From contig CM055869.1 of NCBI GenBank assembly GCA_029582165.1, positions 56,679,518 to 56,743,517 of the forward strand: DNA of 64,000 nucleotides. Direction: 5' to 3'. This DNA is from Portulaca oleracea. Lineage: Eukaryota; Streptophyta; Magnoliopsida; Caryophyllales; Portulacaceae. A program made the position numbers and the translations under genes. Below the pieces are notes generated by a model. That model saw only the letters and a list, made by a program, of their open reading frames with translations. It was not told where the DNA came from and did no database searches. Each line of letters opens with the position of its first letter. Within the stretch, counting starts at the first letter, position 1. Positions 23,574 to 35,029 of the stretch are shown here, one piece after another.

Positions 23574-23833
23574 TCCATATTATTTGTCAATTTAAACATG
23601 ATTTAGAAAACTAAAAAAAAACCTCCACTCTACATTAATTTACCTTATTGAAAATGTGAAATGGTGAATAAAAAAGGAAAAAGGTGAATAAAATGGAAAA
23701 TGGAAGAAAAAGATGTCAATAATAATGTTAATTTTATAAATTAGTAATTAATGTGTTATTGGAATTATAAAGTGACAAATATTATGGGAAAAGAAAGTTA
23801 GTTAAAGTAACAAATAATATGTGAAGGAGGGAG
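23574..23833. mobile_element. Stowaway-type MITE (3 of 3)
   Basis: CTCCCTCCTTTCCATATTAT... to ...AATATGTGAAGGAGGGAG with TA on both sides. Closer in body to copy 2 than to copy 1. Confidence 0.8.
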
Positions 23834-24116
23834 TATGATATAGGGTTGGTTAATAGGTTAGGTTGAGTCAGATTGTTCCTCTAATATTAAACTACTATAA
23901 AAAAATTTCTAGTTGAGCCTAACTCATTTATTATATGGATAGAAAATTGAAACCGTTTGTTTCTGAACATATTGATATTATTTTGACCAATTTACTCGTT
24001 TAGTACTATAAAGAGGTTAAAATCATGTTATTCATTTACCTATCAACCTACTTATGCAAAACAACTCGCCATGTGATTAAAATAATAACTTGTTATGCTT
24101 CAACGCATGGCGAAAT

Positions 24117-24405
24117 TAGTGCTGGCAAAAATTTGAGTTCGGGTAAATTCGGGTCGGACAATGTTAAAATTTGGACAAGAAATTTATGTCCGGACACGGT
24201 TTTATTTCGGGTCGGACCGGGTCGAACAATTCGGACGAAGCTAAAATCGATTCCATACAATAGAAAAAAAGAGGGATTTTATGTCCGAATATTCGGTCAA
24301 TTCGGTCACTATCGAAATTCGGACGAAAAATCTATATCCAGACCCGGTTTTTTCCGAATCGGATAATTCAAATAATTCGAGTCGGACGAATTTTTGCCAG
24401 CGCTA
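24117..24405. mobile_element. hAT-type MITE with perfect 8-bp duplication
   Basis: Ends TAGTGCTGGCAAAAATT and AATTTTTGCCAGCGCTA are inverted repeats. The flanks are GGCGAAAT at 24,109-24,116 and 24,406-24,413. The interior is GGGTCGGAC-rich. The plus ORF 24,025-24,366 runs through it and is not a gene. Confidence 0.9.
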
Positions 24406-24820
24406 GGCGAAATAAATAATGCTACGATGTACAGACATCACATTATTTACATACTAAAGTCGGCAAACCTAGTTATAAGGATAGGTGATGACGTCTCATA
24501 ACCAAGCACAAATTCAGATTAAACTACAGGTCATGTACATATATGTAACAGATTATCACTAATAATATACATTATTTTTCACTTAAACTTACTAATAAAC
24601 GGTCTAAGTGGGAAAAAACAATTAAACGACAAACAATCGAGTTGACCTACCGATTTAATTAAAGTGCAATCCAGCGTACTAAGTGTTTCCGCAAGTAAGG
24701 ATTCAAGGAAATATTTCAGCACAAAGATGTAATGTAGACAAATCTTACATATCTAACTCATTTAATTATAATCAAGTTAAAATAGATATTTTTTCTGTTG
24801 AAAATTCTACGTAGATTTAA

Positions 24821-25085
24821 CCTATTTAATTAAAATGATTTACCCTATCGACCTATTTAGTTAAACCTATTGAAAATCTCCATTTTAACCTACCTATTAT
24901 CAATGATGTTTGGATCAAATCATTAAATATGTCATATCAGCTTCTTGTCCACTTATTTAATCTATTTAATTAAATTAATTTACCTTATTGTCGATTTATT
25001 TAATTAAATAGGTTAAAAATCTTTATTTTGACCTACCTATTATCAATAATGTTTGGATCAAATCAACAATTATGTCACGTCAATT
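24821..25085. repeat. ~140-bp imperfect tandem duplication
   Basis: Units start at 24,821 and 24,961. Both contain CTATTTAATTAAA, then a TTATTGTCGA/CTATCGACC stretch, then ACCTACCTATTATCAATRATG and TTTGGATCAAATCA. Noncoding. Confidence 0.75.
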
Positions 25086-28046
25086 TTTCTGAATTTATAT
25101 CAATTTGTTTCGTGCAGATTGGGATAGTACGTCTCATTTATTGGCAATTTCATCTCAGCTACCATTATATTGCAACAATTTTATTTCTCCACTGTTTGTT
25201 AACAATGACATGCAAGGATTTGTCATTGTTTTTTCGTTTATTGCAGGGCTAAATATCACTTTCAAAGTACATCTAAATACAAATTAAATTACTTATTAAT
25301 AATTTGGACTGAATTTATGAAAACTGGACAACTGTTTTTTGTATGATTGGAGCCGCAGTTTTATGCCTATGTACAGGTTACAGCTCAGGATCTCACTAGA
25401 TCTATAATTGCATTTCGAAAACCTAATTTATCCTTATACCAAATATTTTTTAAAAAAAAAACTGGACATTTTCGTGGATATCAAATATTATTTTCGTGGA
25501 CATCAATTATGAAAACTGGACATTAAGTGTTTTTTCGGACATTAGGTATGAAGGTTGGATATCAATATTTGATCCCCGCCAAGCAAAATTTTTATTTCTC
25601 TTTGCATACTTGATGTCCACGGAAACAATACTTGATGTTCACCTTTCATATTTGATGTTCACAAAAATACCACTTAATACCCACTAAATATCCAACCATG
25701 CTCAGAGTCATGCTCATATAATCAGTTCCTAATATTAAAATAGGATAATTGGATTCTAATAATCCCTACTTTCACCAATTGGACAATGGTGGACTGTACT
25801 TTCACTTTGTATTTTGGTGGATAAAAAAAAATTGGATTGTAGTGGGATATTTTCGAGGGAATCAAAGATTTTGTGTTGCATTTGATTCAAAACTTAGTAT
25901 AACACTTTACAATGTTTTTTAATGAATTTACAGCGTTTCTCCAAAAAAAATTTCATTTTTTTATTATTTTTTACGATTTTTTCACTTTTATTATTTTTAA
26001 AAAATCATAATAATTATTCGGAGCCTCTAAAAAATAATTTAAAAAATGTTTTAGAAACTACAATTCATTAACTTTCTAGGGGCAGGAACGAAAAAAATAA
26101 AAACAATATAGTGTAGGAATAAAAAAAATAAGAAAAATGTGGAAGTGGATTGGATAAATATAAAAACAATATAGTGTAGGTATTAATTTGTGGTCATAAG
26201 TTTTCATTGCCAAAATTCACCCTGTCCCTCTATTACTACTGAGGTATGTGTAAAGTAGCAAGAATATAATATAACAAATTAGAATTTGATCAATTGATGG
26301 TATAATTAATTTAGTAGTGAGAATATATTTGACAGAATATGTATACCTAACGTTGTATTGATATGGGAATTTCCAAATTTTCCCCCTTTTGTGATGTTTT
26401 TTTTTATCTGTTTTGATTTGATGTGGCTTTTAGGAATTAATTAAGGATGATTATTCTATTCTAACAACATTCTAGAACTTTATTACTTACACTAATTAAT
26501 GCCACATACTTCTGTTTCATTGAGCTTCATACACGTACAACGGATTAGTACAACATTCATAATTTCATAGCCACAAACTATTAAAAGAAAAGAAGATGTT
26601 AGGTGTTGAAAAAAAAATGAAAAATTAATTTAATAATATTAAAAGGAATTGTTTAGTAAGACAGTGATGGTGTTGAGTGTTGACTGGTGAGCATGGGTAT
26701 ACCGTACAAGATGGGGGTACATTTTGGTCAATGAAACGACTCTCTCAAAGTCTCTAGTAGTATCCTCAATGCATATATCCATCTCCCCCACCCAAAAGAA
26801 AAATAATAAAACTAAATGAAAATCAAAATTAAAACTAATACTCTGAAAATATGTGGTCCGGTGTAGTTTAGAGGGGTGTGACATAACAATCTCACTTCTA
26901 AATGATTATAGTTTAGAAAATTGACTTCAATTGATTAAAAATTCAAAAATAATCCGCTACCTATACATTTAGCCATGTAATTCAAAAAAAAATAGAGGAA
27001 ATTTAATAACACATTTACTTTAATTCATAATAATAATAATAATAATAATAATAATGGATACGCATGCATGGTGCCTCCTTTATATTTCATTAATAAGCTA
27101 ATTAAAATATTTATTTGCTTTATATATAATTTTGGTGATGCAAAATAAGATGTCCATACTGTCAACTTGACTATTAGATACTTAACCAAGTTAGAAAAAC
27201 CTCAGATAAAAAATATAGTGTACATAACATAAATCGGTCAGCACTAATCTTAGCATGTTTGATTCCAACAAGTTCAAGGGTTAAATGTTTAACGTCTTAT
27301 CCATAACTTTAAGGAGCTTTTCAACATATCACAAATGTTGAGGAAGAAGTATCTCATTTGACTTCATGGTGGCCTTCCATCTTGATGGTCATGGGATCGA
27401 TTGATTTCCTTGACTTGTAAATCTCCTTGTATGCATATAAGTAGGACCATAAACCAAGCCTTAAGACTTAGGTTTAGGTTACACCTTCCCCTTAAATTAA
27501 TAAGTCCAATATGAATACCTATCTAAAATAGAAACCAAATTTGAAGAACCTTGACCTGCCTCCGTAAAACAATATCACAAGTACTTCATATTAACTTTCA
27601 ATATTGATCGGCACTAATCAATAGCCATCAGTAGTACCTATTAACATTGATAAGTCAGGAATAAGTTATTTATGATATGCGTTTAAATTGTACTGGCAAA
27701 TTTTCAAGTGGTTGGGATGGAATCCTCCCTAATTTTTTTTTTTTGTATATAACTAATTTTTTTTTAATATATAGTATTATAAAAATATGTAAAATCTACT
27801 ATATACATTTTTTTATAAGGGTAAATTCGGTTCATCCAAACTGGACCTTTATCTCAGAGGTACCCACGGGGAGGGGGGAAACCTAAACTCAAGTCCACAT
27901 ACTTGGTTCATGACTCTGCTCATCTCCACACAAGGAGACTTGCAAGTCATGAGAATCGATCTCATAACCTCTAAGATGGAAGGTTACATTCATGTCAAGT
28001 ATGGGTAATTCTAAAACTATGGTTATCATACAACTTTATGGAGAGA
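25086..28046. other. AT-rich intergenic, no gene seen
   Basis: Contains an (AAT)n run (27,027-27,054), a repeated ACAATATAGTGTAGG word (26,106 and 26,166), and a stretch at 27,815-27,990 with CCTTTATCTCAGAGGTA similar to the 50.4-kb repeat. ORFs at 25,028, 25,105, 25,496, 26,639 and 27,677 show no domain. Confidence 0.5.
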
Positions 28047-28220
28047 TTACGATGTTATTTGGATTGGATAAAATGAGTTTTGGATGGATTGGATTGGATT
28101 GGATTGGATTGGATTGGATTGGATAAGTTATAATGTTTTTTTGGAGAATTGTGTTAGATTTGGATTAAATTGGATTAGATCGAATTGGAAAGAGTTATCA
28201 ATCCAAAGAACAAGCAATCA
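28047..28220. mobile_element. MITE of the GGATTGG family with expanded core
   Basis: ATGTTATTTGG start, GATAAGTTATAATGTTTTTT core and ATCCAAAGAACAAG end match the 35,981-36,171 and 51,862-52,058 elements. The core carries about eight GGATT units (28,082-28,124). Right boundary and duplication unclear. Confidence 0.6.
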
Positions 28221-28333
28221 CTTCAAAGTAAGGGTAATTCTAAAACTGTGGTTATCAAGAATCAAGATCACGATTAGTAAGTCTAAACAAATAGTACAAA
28301 TAGACTATGAGAAACTAACAACAAAGCACTAAC

Positions 28334-28354
28334 TATATATATATATATATATAG
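28334..28354. repeat. (TA)n microsatellite
   Basis: Ten TA units. Confidence 0.9.
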
Positions 28355-28910
28355 TATTATCTCCAACACCAAAAGGAGTAACATACGGAAAGATTAATTC
28401 TACCTAACCCTACATTTGTTGCTTTTCTTTGTGTGTGAGTGAGGTCAAGCAAAATGAAAAGAAATTTGGTAGCGCACACAATAATGCAATGCAGCAGAGA
28501 GATTAGAGAAAGACCAAGAGAAAAACAGAGAAGGTGGTGATAATATGAGAGAGCATTATCCAAAACTGTGTGCTTTTTTTTTCAGTTTTTAGTGTTATCT
28601 GACGTGGCTAATGTTGTCTATCCCCACCACTCTCTCTACTTTCTCTCTCAAAGCTTGTACAAGTGTAGAACCCCACCACACCTAACAAAATTAACCTTAC
28701 ATTGATTTTAATCATCTTGCTGATCATCTTGTATAGTTTTCTATAGCTATAGGTCTATAAATTGAGAATATTTGTTAAAATTTAGCTGATTTTATCAATT
28801 ATATTTGCCATATTCTAACTAAACCAAAAAAAGGAAGTAGTTAAAGAGTTGGAATAAGCCCACCTATTTTAGGCTTAGTTTGTTCTTACAAATTTATCGG
28901 GAGAATTATA
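28355..28910. other. Intergenic, CT-rich patch
   Basis: A run of CTCTCTCTACTTTCTCTCTC around 28,630-28,650 resembles a plant 5' UTR pyrimidine patch, but no reading frame follows it. Confidence 0.3.
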
Positions 28911-28913
28911 TTA

Positions 28914-29159
28914 GAGAGCGTTTGGTAGAAATTCTAGAGAAATTTTTTCCGGGGAAGGAAGTTTTCCATGGGAAAGATTTCCTTGGGAAAAATTTCCCTT
29001 AGCTCCCCCTTAGGAAAAATTTCCCTAGGAAAATGGAGAAAGTGGTGGGCCCATCGTGAAATTTTTCCTAAGTTTAACCCACACCCAAACATGTGGAAAA
29101 TAAGTCAATCCAGGAAAATTGACCATTTTCCTGGGGTTATTGAACAATCAAATGCACCC
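28914..29159. mobile_element. Tourist-like MITE, perfect TTA duplication
   Basis: GAGAGCGTTTGGTAGAA to CAATCAAATGCACCC, flanked by TTA at 28,911-28,913 and 29,160-29,162. Same family as 20.7, 21.8, 34.1 and 50.0 kb. Confidence 0.85.
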
Positions 29160-29162
29160 TTA

Positions 29163-30049
29163 TTGTTTTGTGCAGACTATTAATTAGACTTCTTTTAGTG
29201 TCTAAATTAGTTTTTCAAAGTGGTTTTTCAAAAAAGTTTTTCGCTGATTTGTCAAAATCTGTCTTTCCATAAATTTTAGTTCGTAGGAAAAAACTACCAA
29301 TATTTGAATCCCTCGTACCGCACTCAAATATTTTTATCTTGAAAATTTATTGTTGTATATATAAAATAAAGAGTTCAAGATTATCAATGGTGATTGCCAT
29401 TATAAAAAAAAAGTATATGTATAAATTCAATTGAATATGTTTTTTAGAGATAATCAATGTTGATTAATTTTTTTTTAAGGTTGCATTTTGAATTCTTAGA
29501 CCTATATTATCCAAGGTTAGCTATACACTATTAACCTAATAAAGGGTAGAGCTCTCTTATCATAATCTTTTTTCCATTCAGATGTTTAAACATAAGATTG
29601 TCTATGTTAAGAGCATCCACAATAACGAGGGTGGGCCATAGTTTAAGTTTGCAAAAGAGCTGAGACAATATGCAACCCATGAGATTAACTTGTGACTCCA
29701 TGAGCAACAACAAATATTTCAACTGAACATAGGTTAAACTTACAACAACAACAATAAACTGCTAGGAAAAGCACATGAATATGGTCTAGCGTATTCAGAT
29801 GTGGGCAGTCTTTCACCCATTTGAGCCCATAGAAAACCTTTTGATAATCACTTATTGTAGACACAAAATGAAACCAATTTGGAAAACAATGGAAAACCAA
29901 TTGATATACCAGTAGATCGAAAGAACGTGGTGATAAATAGATACATACATCTGAGCCCTCTGAAGTTGACAAAGAATTGAATGTACTTAGACAACATAAT
30001 CAAGCAAAAGATACAATACAACAAACCAAAGTAAAGCTTAATACCCTAA
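29163..30049. other. Intergenic, no gene accepted
   Basis: Two overlapping minus ORFs (29,531-29,722, 29,685-29,972) are rich in F, L and C and match no family I know. A GAGCATCCACAATAA word at 29,611 is a common plant MITE end, but I found no partner. Confidence 0.4.
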
Positions 30050-31608
30050 TAGTAACCCTCGCCCTACTACCTTAATCTTAACTTCTCAAACTCTTCCATC
30101 AAGAGCCACGTTCTTCACTAAGTCTATGTCTTCAAATTTGCACTATGACCTCCTTCATAAACTTTCTAGATCTATCACACCCCCAACCTCGAGGGCTATC
30201 CTAATACATTCACATCTCCTTATAACAGGGGTATTCACGCTTCTCTTGTATACGTGACCGAACCATCTCAATCTAGTCTCTCTCAACTTATGTGTCATCG
30301 AATGACATTTACCAATACAATATCTAGACAACGATATTCTAATCACATCCAACTTGATATAACCACAAATCCACCATCATCCCCCCACATTCAACCCCTA
30401 ACAATATCTCTTTTTGGCCGCCCAACACTCTGTGTCATATAGCATTACCTATCTAACTACCAAAACGATGCACCTTACCTTTAAGTTTAAGCGGAATTTT
30501 CTTACCAAACAACACTCATGATGTTGATTTCCACTTTTGTCATCCCAGTTTAATCGGATGTGCAATATCCTTACTGATGTCTCCATCAGTTTCTAAATAG
30601 AACCTAATTAAGTGCCTAAAATTTTCAACCCATGGAATGACCTTCCCTCTAATGGTAACTTCTTGAATGGGGGTGTCACTCTCAACTCCACTAAAATGAC
30701 ATATCATATATTTCGTTTTCGGCCTACCGAATCTGAAATCCCTAGACTCTAAGGTATCTTTCTACTATTCCACCTTGTCATTTTAATTTAGTTTTTTCCT
30801 CGACCCATCTGTAAGCATTATATCATTAGCAAAACACATTTACCATAGTAACTCATTGGGCGTTTCCTTGGTCAACTCATCCATAACCAAAGTAAAAAAG
30901 AATGGGCTAAGTGCGAATCCCTGATGCATCCGGTTTCGAATGAAAACTCTCTTGTGGTTCCAATAGTCACTCGAACACTAGTTTTAGCATTATCATGCAT
31001 GTCTTTAGTTAATAACCTGAATGTATGGATACTCCACCCCTTTCGCCTCCAAGAACTCCTACAACACTTTCTTGAGGACCTTATTATAAGCTTTCTTTAG
31101 ATCAATAAACACTATTTGAATATTGTTCCTCCTCTCCCTATACTGTTTTGTAAGACAACGTAAAAAAATGAATAGCTTCTATTGTCAACCTTCCAGACAT
31201 AAAACCAAATGATTCTTAGACATGTGTACGATCTCTCTCAACCTCTTCTCAGTTACTCATTCCCAAATCTTCATAGTATGGAGCATAATCGATCTGTAAT
31301 TGCTGCAACATGAACGCCTCATTTTTTTCTTGTATAAAGGGAATCGTTGCTCCTCAACGACTCTATTCATCTGACATCTAATCGTTTTAAGAATATTGTT
31401 AAAAAGTTCTCTCGTTCAAAGAACACCCTCTTCTCCTAAGCGTTTCGGCAGCTCCACAGGAATCTCATGAGGATCGACCGTTGTGCCTCTCCTTATGTCT
31501 TCAATGTCCCTCTAACCTCCTCAGAAAATATGGGATGATCAGTCGTACTAATTATATTCATCTCATTATGTCGTTAGCCCTCTACGCGAACAGACACACT
31601 TCCATCTC

Positions 31609-31660
<52 letters not shown>

Positions 31661-31960
31661 GCTCAATGAAATAGCTTCCTTATCTATCTTTAATTTGAGC
31701 TTCCTCCATCAAGACTTTCCCCTCATAGTCTTTAATACATCCAACATTCGCCAGATCTAATAACCACCTCTTTGTACTCCTTGCCAACATAAAGATGTAT
31801 TTTTCTCCTTCTTTAGTGTTCAACTTTTCAAACAAACTTTTAAAGGCAATCACCTTCACAAATACAATATTTTTCGCTTTTGGCCTCCTACTTTGCCAAT
31901 TTATATGCCACTTGATTCTAGTGGCAAGGACATTCTTCTACCTCTCTAAGCCGCAATTTT
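30050..31960 (-). pseudogene. RTE-type LINE reverse transcriptase relic
   Basis: Read on the minus strand, frame-broken pieces follow the order of an RTE-clade polyprotein. Near 31,900-31,700 is WHINWQSRRPKAKNI and GCIKDYEGKVLMEEA (linker before RT). Near 31,300 is SNYRSIMLHTMKIWE (RT block 1). At about 30,290-30,200 is LRETRLRWFGHVYKRSVNTP (C-terminal end). Many stops. A (AAT)n run at 31,609-31,658 has expanded inside it. Abuts the L1 fragment on the other strand. Confidence 0.75.
31609..31658. repeat. (AAT)n microsatellite
   Basis: About 16 perfect units within the RTE relic. Confidence 0.95.
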
Positions 31961-31984
31961 CCCAAGTGAGATAAAGAGAGTTAC

Positions 31985-32905
31985 CTATCTCCTTTGGAGC
32001 ATTTGGGGAATGGAATAGTTGTAACTTCAGCAACTCTATTTTCAGTCATGTCCGGGTAACTATTAGGGCAAAGAAGAACTTCACGGAATGACAAGCTAGA
32101 AGATTCTTCGAAGCGTATCTTTCAACTTCTCCGGACCGTCGATCCACACCTAGGAGGGAGTACCTTACAAAGCATATTGGTTGGGATCGAGCGAATCCTA
32201 GATGGGTCAAACTTAACTATGATGGCTTCGTCAATGCGCATGGGACAATAGCCGGTTTTGTCATTAGAGACCATCTTGGTAGACTTCTTCGTGCAAGTCC
32301 CCTCAAACTACATAGCTCGAAACCTATTCTTCTTGTGGAGGCTTTAACAATCAAGTTTGGGATGGAGCATGCTATTCAAACAGGATTCAAGAGAGTTTAA
32401 GTTGAAAGTAATAGCCTTATACTTGTTCGAGCAATCCAAGGATGCTTTAAAACTTCGTGGCACATATATACTATTAGAGACATAAGGAATTATCTTCAAT
32501 TCTATGAGATTTTCTCAGTTAATTATATGTTTAGAGAAACCAACATGGTGACAAATTGATTGACTAATAAAGGGAACTCCATCCAAAATAAGGTCTTCTG
32601 GAGTCTTAGCCATGGTTATGAGTTGTCTTTTATTTTCTTTTATGATAACTTAGGTAAATGTCTTCCGAGAAAGATCTCCTAAATTTCATTGTATCCCTCA
32701 TTTACTCGGATTCTAAAAACAAGTTATTTGCGGTGTAATGGTTTCGTTTTGCTGCGGTGCACGCGAAAGTCTTCGCTGTGTTATTTTATTTAGCAGTTTG
32801 GCTGTAACCTTTTTCTTTTGGTAGTGGTTGTGTGCTGTTTGTTTACGGTTTGCTATATTTTATAAACCTTTAAGCCTTTTGGTTGTCAATAATCGAAAAT
32901 TCTAA
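31985..32905 (+). pseudogene. L1-type LINE C-terminal RNase H and 3' tail
   Basis: The plus-strand translation includes RWVKLNYDGFVNAHGTIAGF, VIRDHLGRLLRASPLKL, EALTIKFGMEHAIQTGFKRV, a stop, then VESNSLILVRAIQ. This is the RVT_3 RNase H pattern (D-G...G...R...EA...ESNS) at the end of plant L1 ORF2. A 3' tail follows, ending AACCTTTAAGCCTTTTGG...AATCGAAAA, which recurs at 44.88-44.94 kb. Confidence 0.8.
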
Positions 32906-33388
32906 AGCCAAATCTTAAGCTTTTACTAGAGTTCATATATAACTCATTCTAAATTTATTATGAATTCAAATACTTTAAACTTTTTTACGGAAATATTTAA
33001 ATGCTTACTCTAAATTTATTAATTAAATTTATTCTAAACTTAATTTTTTAATTATTTTCCTAAATAGAAGGAATTTAAAAAGAAGAAAACCTAATTAACC
33101 AACATCTAAATATGATGATTAATAAACAATTTCATCCAAACATATACTATGATGTAAATCAATCCAGAATAGAACCCATTTACACGTCTAGTCCCTTTGG
33201 AATTACGTATTATTCCCTTGAAATCTTTTCTTCTGGGAATTGCTTTACATTTATTGCTTAAATAACCATAGTGCTCCATCACTATCACTCTATCACCACC
33301 ATTTTTATTTTCCATTTTAAAAAGTCCACAAAAAAAAGAACGAAAAAAACATATATGACGCCATTATTCACCCTTCCTTTTTTCTTTC
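32906..33388. other. Region upstream of the GDU gene
   Basis: AT-rich. The minus ORF 33,106-33,315 has no recognisable content. It presumably holds the distal promoter of the gene at 33,540. Confidence 0.4.
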
Positions 33389-33396
33389 TATAAATA
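33389..33396 (+). promoter_or_regulatory. TATA box of the GDU gene
   Basis: TATAAATA within CTATAAATACTCC, about 150 bp before the ATG. The expected start site (~33,420) is followed by repeated CATTCATTCATT and a CTTTCTCTCAC pyrimidine patch typical of plant leaders. Inferred by position. Confidence 0.6.
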
Positions 33397-33539
33397 CTCC
33401 CTCTCCCCATTTCTCCCCTGCATTCATTCATTCATCTTTCTCTCACTTTCCTTCTCAACTCCCAAACACACCCTCCAAAATATAGTAATCCTAGTAATTA
33501 CAATTAAGCTGAAAATTAATTACTAATTAAGCAAAAAAG

Positions 33540-34055
33540 ATGAGAACAGGGGGTGCATTCGAAGCACAGACGATGCCGCCACACGAGCACTACCAAGCGG
33601 CGGCGCACACGGCGGCGAATGTGACGGCGACGGGGTGGAAGTCGCCGGTGCCGTACTTGTTCGGTGGGCTGGCGGCGATGCTGGGATTGATAGCCTTCGC
33701 TCTCCTCATCCTGGCCTGCTCCTACTGGAAGCTCTCCGGCTACACGGACTCCTCCGCCGCGGACTCCGACGGAGGAGACGGCGAGAAGCCGAAGGAGCAG
33801 GCGGTGAAGAGCGTGTTTCTGAACACCGTGCTGGTGATAATGCCGGGGGAGGAGAAGCCGACCCAGGTGGCCACTCCGGCCACCAGCCGGGCGTCGTCGT
33901 TTGGGGAGGGGAGTTGTAGCTGCGGCGGAGGCGGTGGCGCTGACGGCGGCGCCGGGAAGGAGGAGAAGGAGGTGGAGCTCGGACGGCAGCAGCATAATCA
34001 GGGTGGTGGAGATGACACGACCACCACCACCACAGGTGGGGCCCACCCGTGCTGA
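33540..34055 (+). CDS. GDU: GLUTAMINE DUMPER-like membrane protein
   Basis: 171 aa, apparently a single exon. GDU proteins are small plant single-pass membrane proteins. Overexpression of Arabidopsis GDU1 alters amino-acid export and tolerance, acting with the RING E3 ligase LOG2. Visible here: W-K-S-P-V-P-Y-L-F-G-G before one membrane segment (about residues 38-60), then CSYWKLSGY, an acidic/Gly linker, and the family's second block VLVIMPGEEKPTQVATP (residues 97-113), which corresponds to the VIMAG motif with Pro in place of Ala. The tail is low-complexity (Gly, Glu, six Thr). The ATG follows an A-rich leader and is the first in frame. Very GC-rich against an AT-rich surround, as often for intronless plant genes. 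Any function in this plant is inferred from the family. Confidence 0.92.
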   Translation: MRTGGAFEAQTMPPHEHYQAAAHTAANVTATGWKSPVPYLFGGLAAMLGLIAFALLILACSYWKLSGYTDSSAADSDGGDGEKPKEQAVKSVFLNTVLVIMPGEEKPTQVATPATSRASSFGEGSCSCGGGGGADGGAGKEEKEVELGRQQHNQGGGDDTTTTTTGGAHPC

Positions 34056-34076
34056 TAATTTCTTACTGGAAATTAA

Positions 34077-34295
34077 GGGAGCGTTTGATGGGAATCTCAA
34101 AAAAAATTTCTATAGAAAGTTTTTCACGAGAAAATTTTTTCTAGAAAAACAGAAATTTTATGAAGAAAATGTAGGAAATTGTGGGTTTTCCATAAAATTT
34201 TTTCCAAGATCAACTAGCACTTCCGAAAGCAGAAAAATAATCAACCTACAGAAATTGGCCATTTTTCTAGGATTTTTGGGCAACCAAATGCACCC
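34077..34295. mobile_element. Tourist-like MITE just after the GDU stop
   Basis: GGGAGCGTTTGATGGGAA to CAACCAAATGCACCC with TAA on both sides (34,074-34,076, 34,296-34,298). It starts 21 bp after the GDU stop codon and so probably forms most of its 3' UTR or supplies its poly-A region. Confidence 0.88.
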
Positions 34296-34298
34296 TAA

Positions 34299-35029
34299 AT
34301 TATATTTTGAAGATTGAAAATGGAAGATAGAAGAGAAAGGGAAAAAAAAGGAAAAAGGGGAGAGAAAACCTGAGCTTGTTGGTGGAGGACTGGTGGGATA
34401 CCATTGATCAATTATTCAGCTACTCAGGTGTTGAAAGAGGTGGGCCCACTATTTGCAAAATGGAAAAAAAAAAGAAAAAGAAAAGGGAAAGGTGGTAGAT
34501 GTGGGGACGATGAAGATGAAATTAAATGAAGATATGGGGATTTAATTTCCTAATCTAATCCTCTAATTAATCCCCAACAAAATATTTATTAGTGGGATTC
34601 TGGTACAAGAATATAGTACATATGTATAGAGGATAGAGTAATGGGACTAGGTTTAGGGTTTTTGTTTTTGTTTTTTTTTTAAATGTATTTTGGTAGTTTG
34701 ATTTGATGGGTGAAAATATTTTGTAGAATTGGAGCTCATTTTAGATGTTAGAATTGATGAAGTGGAATGACTAAATGCATTGAGTTGGATTCATGGTTTA
34801 TTTTTTTCTTTCTTCATTATGTTTCAACTATTTTAAATCTAAAAAGTAAAAGAGTTTGCAACAGTCCAATAGTATAATAATTGCAGCGAAAGTATCAAAG
34901 AACATCAAAATTAACATACTGGTACTAAACAAGTAACCATTGTAGAACTTATCCTTTACTTTTGTATTCTTTTCTCATTGTTATTGATCCTTTGAAAAAT
35001 TCATTTTCAAATCTTCTGCGCACCTTCTA
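34299..35029. other. Intergenic downstream of GDU
   Basis: Purine-rich (GAAAAAGGGGAGAG) then AT-rich. No gene seen. Confidence 0.5.

Noticed and set aside
28084..28332. ORF with repeated DWIGL
   Set aside because: Translation of the GGATT tandem repeat in a MITE.
29531..29972. Pair of overlapping minus ORFs as a membrane protein
   Set aside because: Low-complexity F/L/C composition, different frames, no family resemblance.
33516..34100. 194-aa minus-strand ORF over the GDU gene
   Set aside because: It is the antisense shadow of a GC-rich coding sequence; its R/H/L/P-rich protein matches no family, while the plus frame has clear GDU motifs.
33901..34317. 138-aa plus ORF overlapping the GDU 3' half
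   Set aside because: Other frame of the same gene continuing into the MITE.
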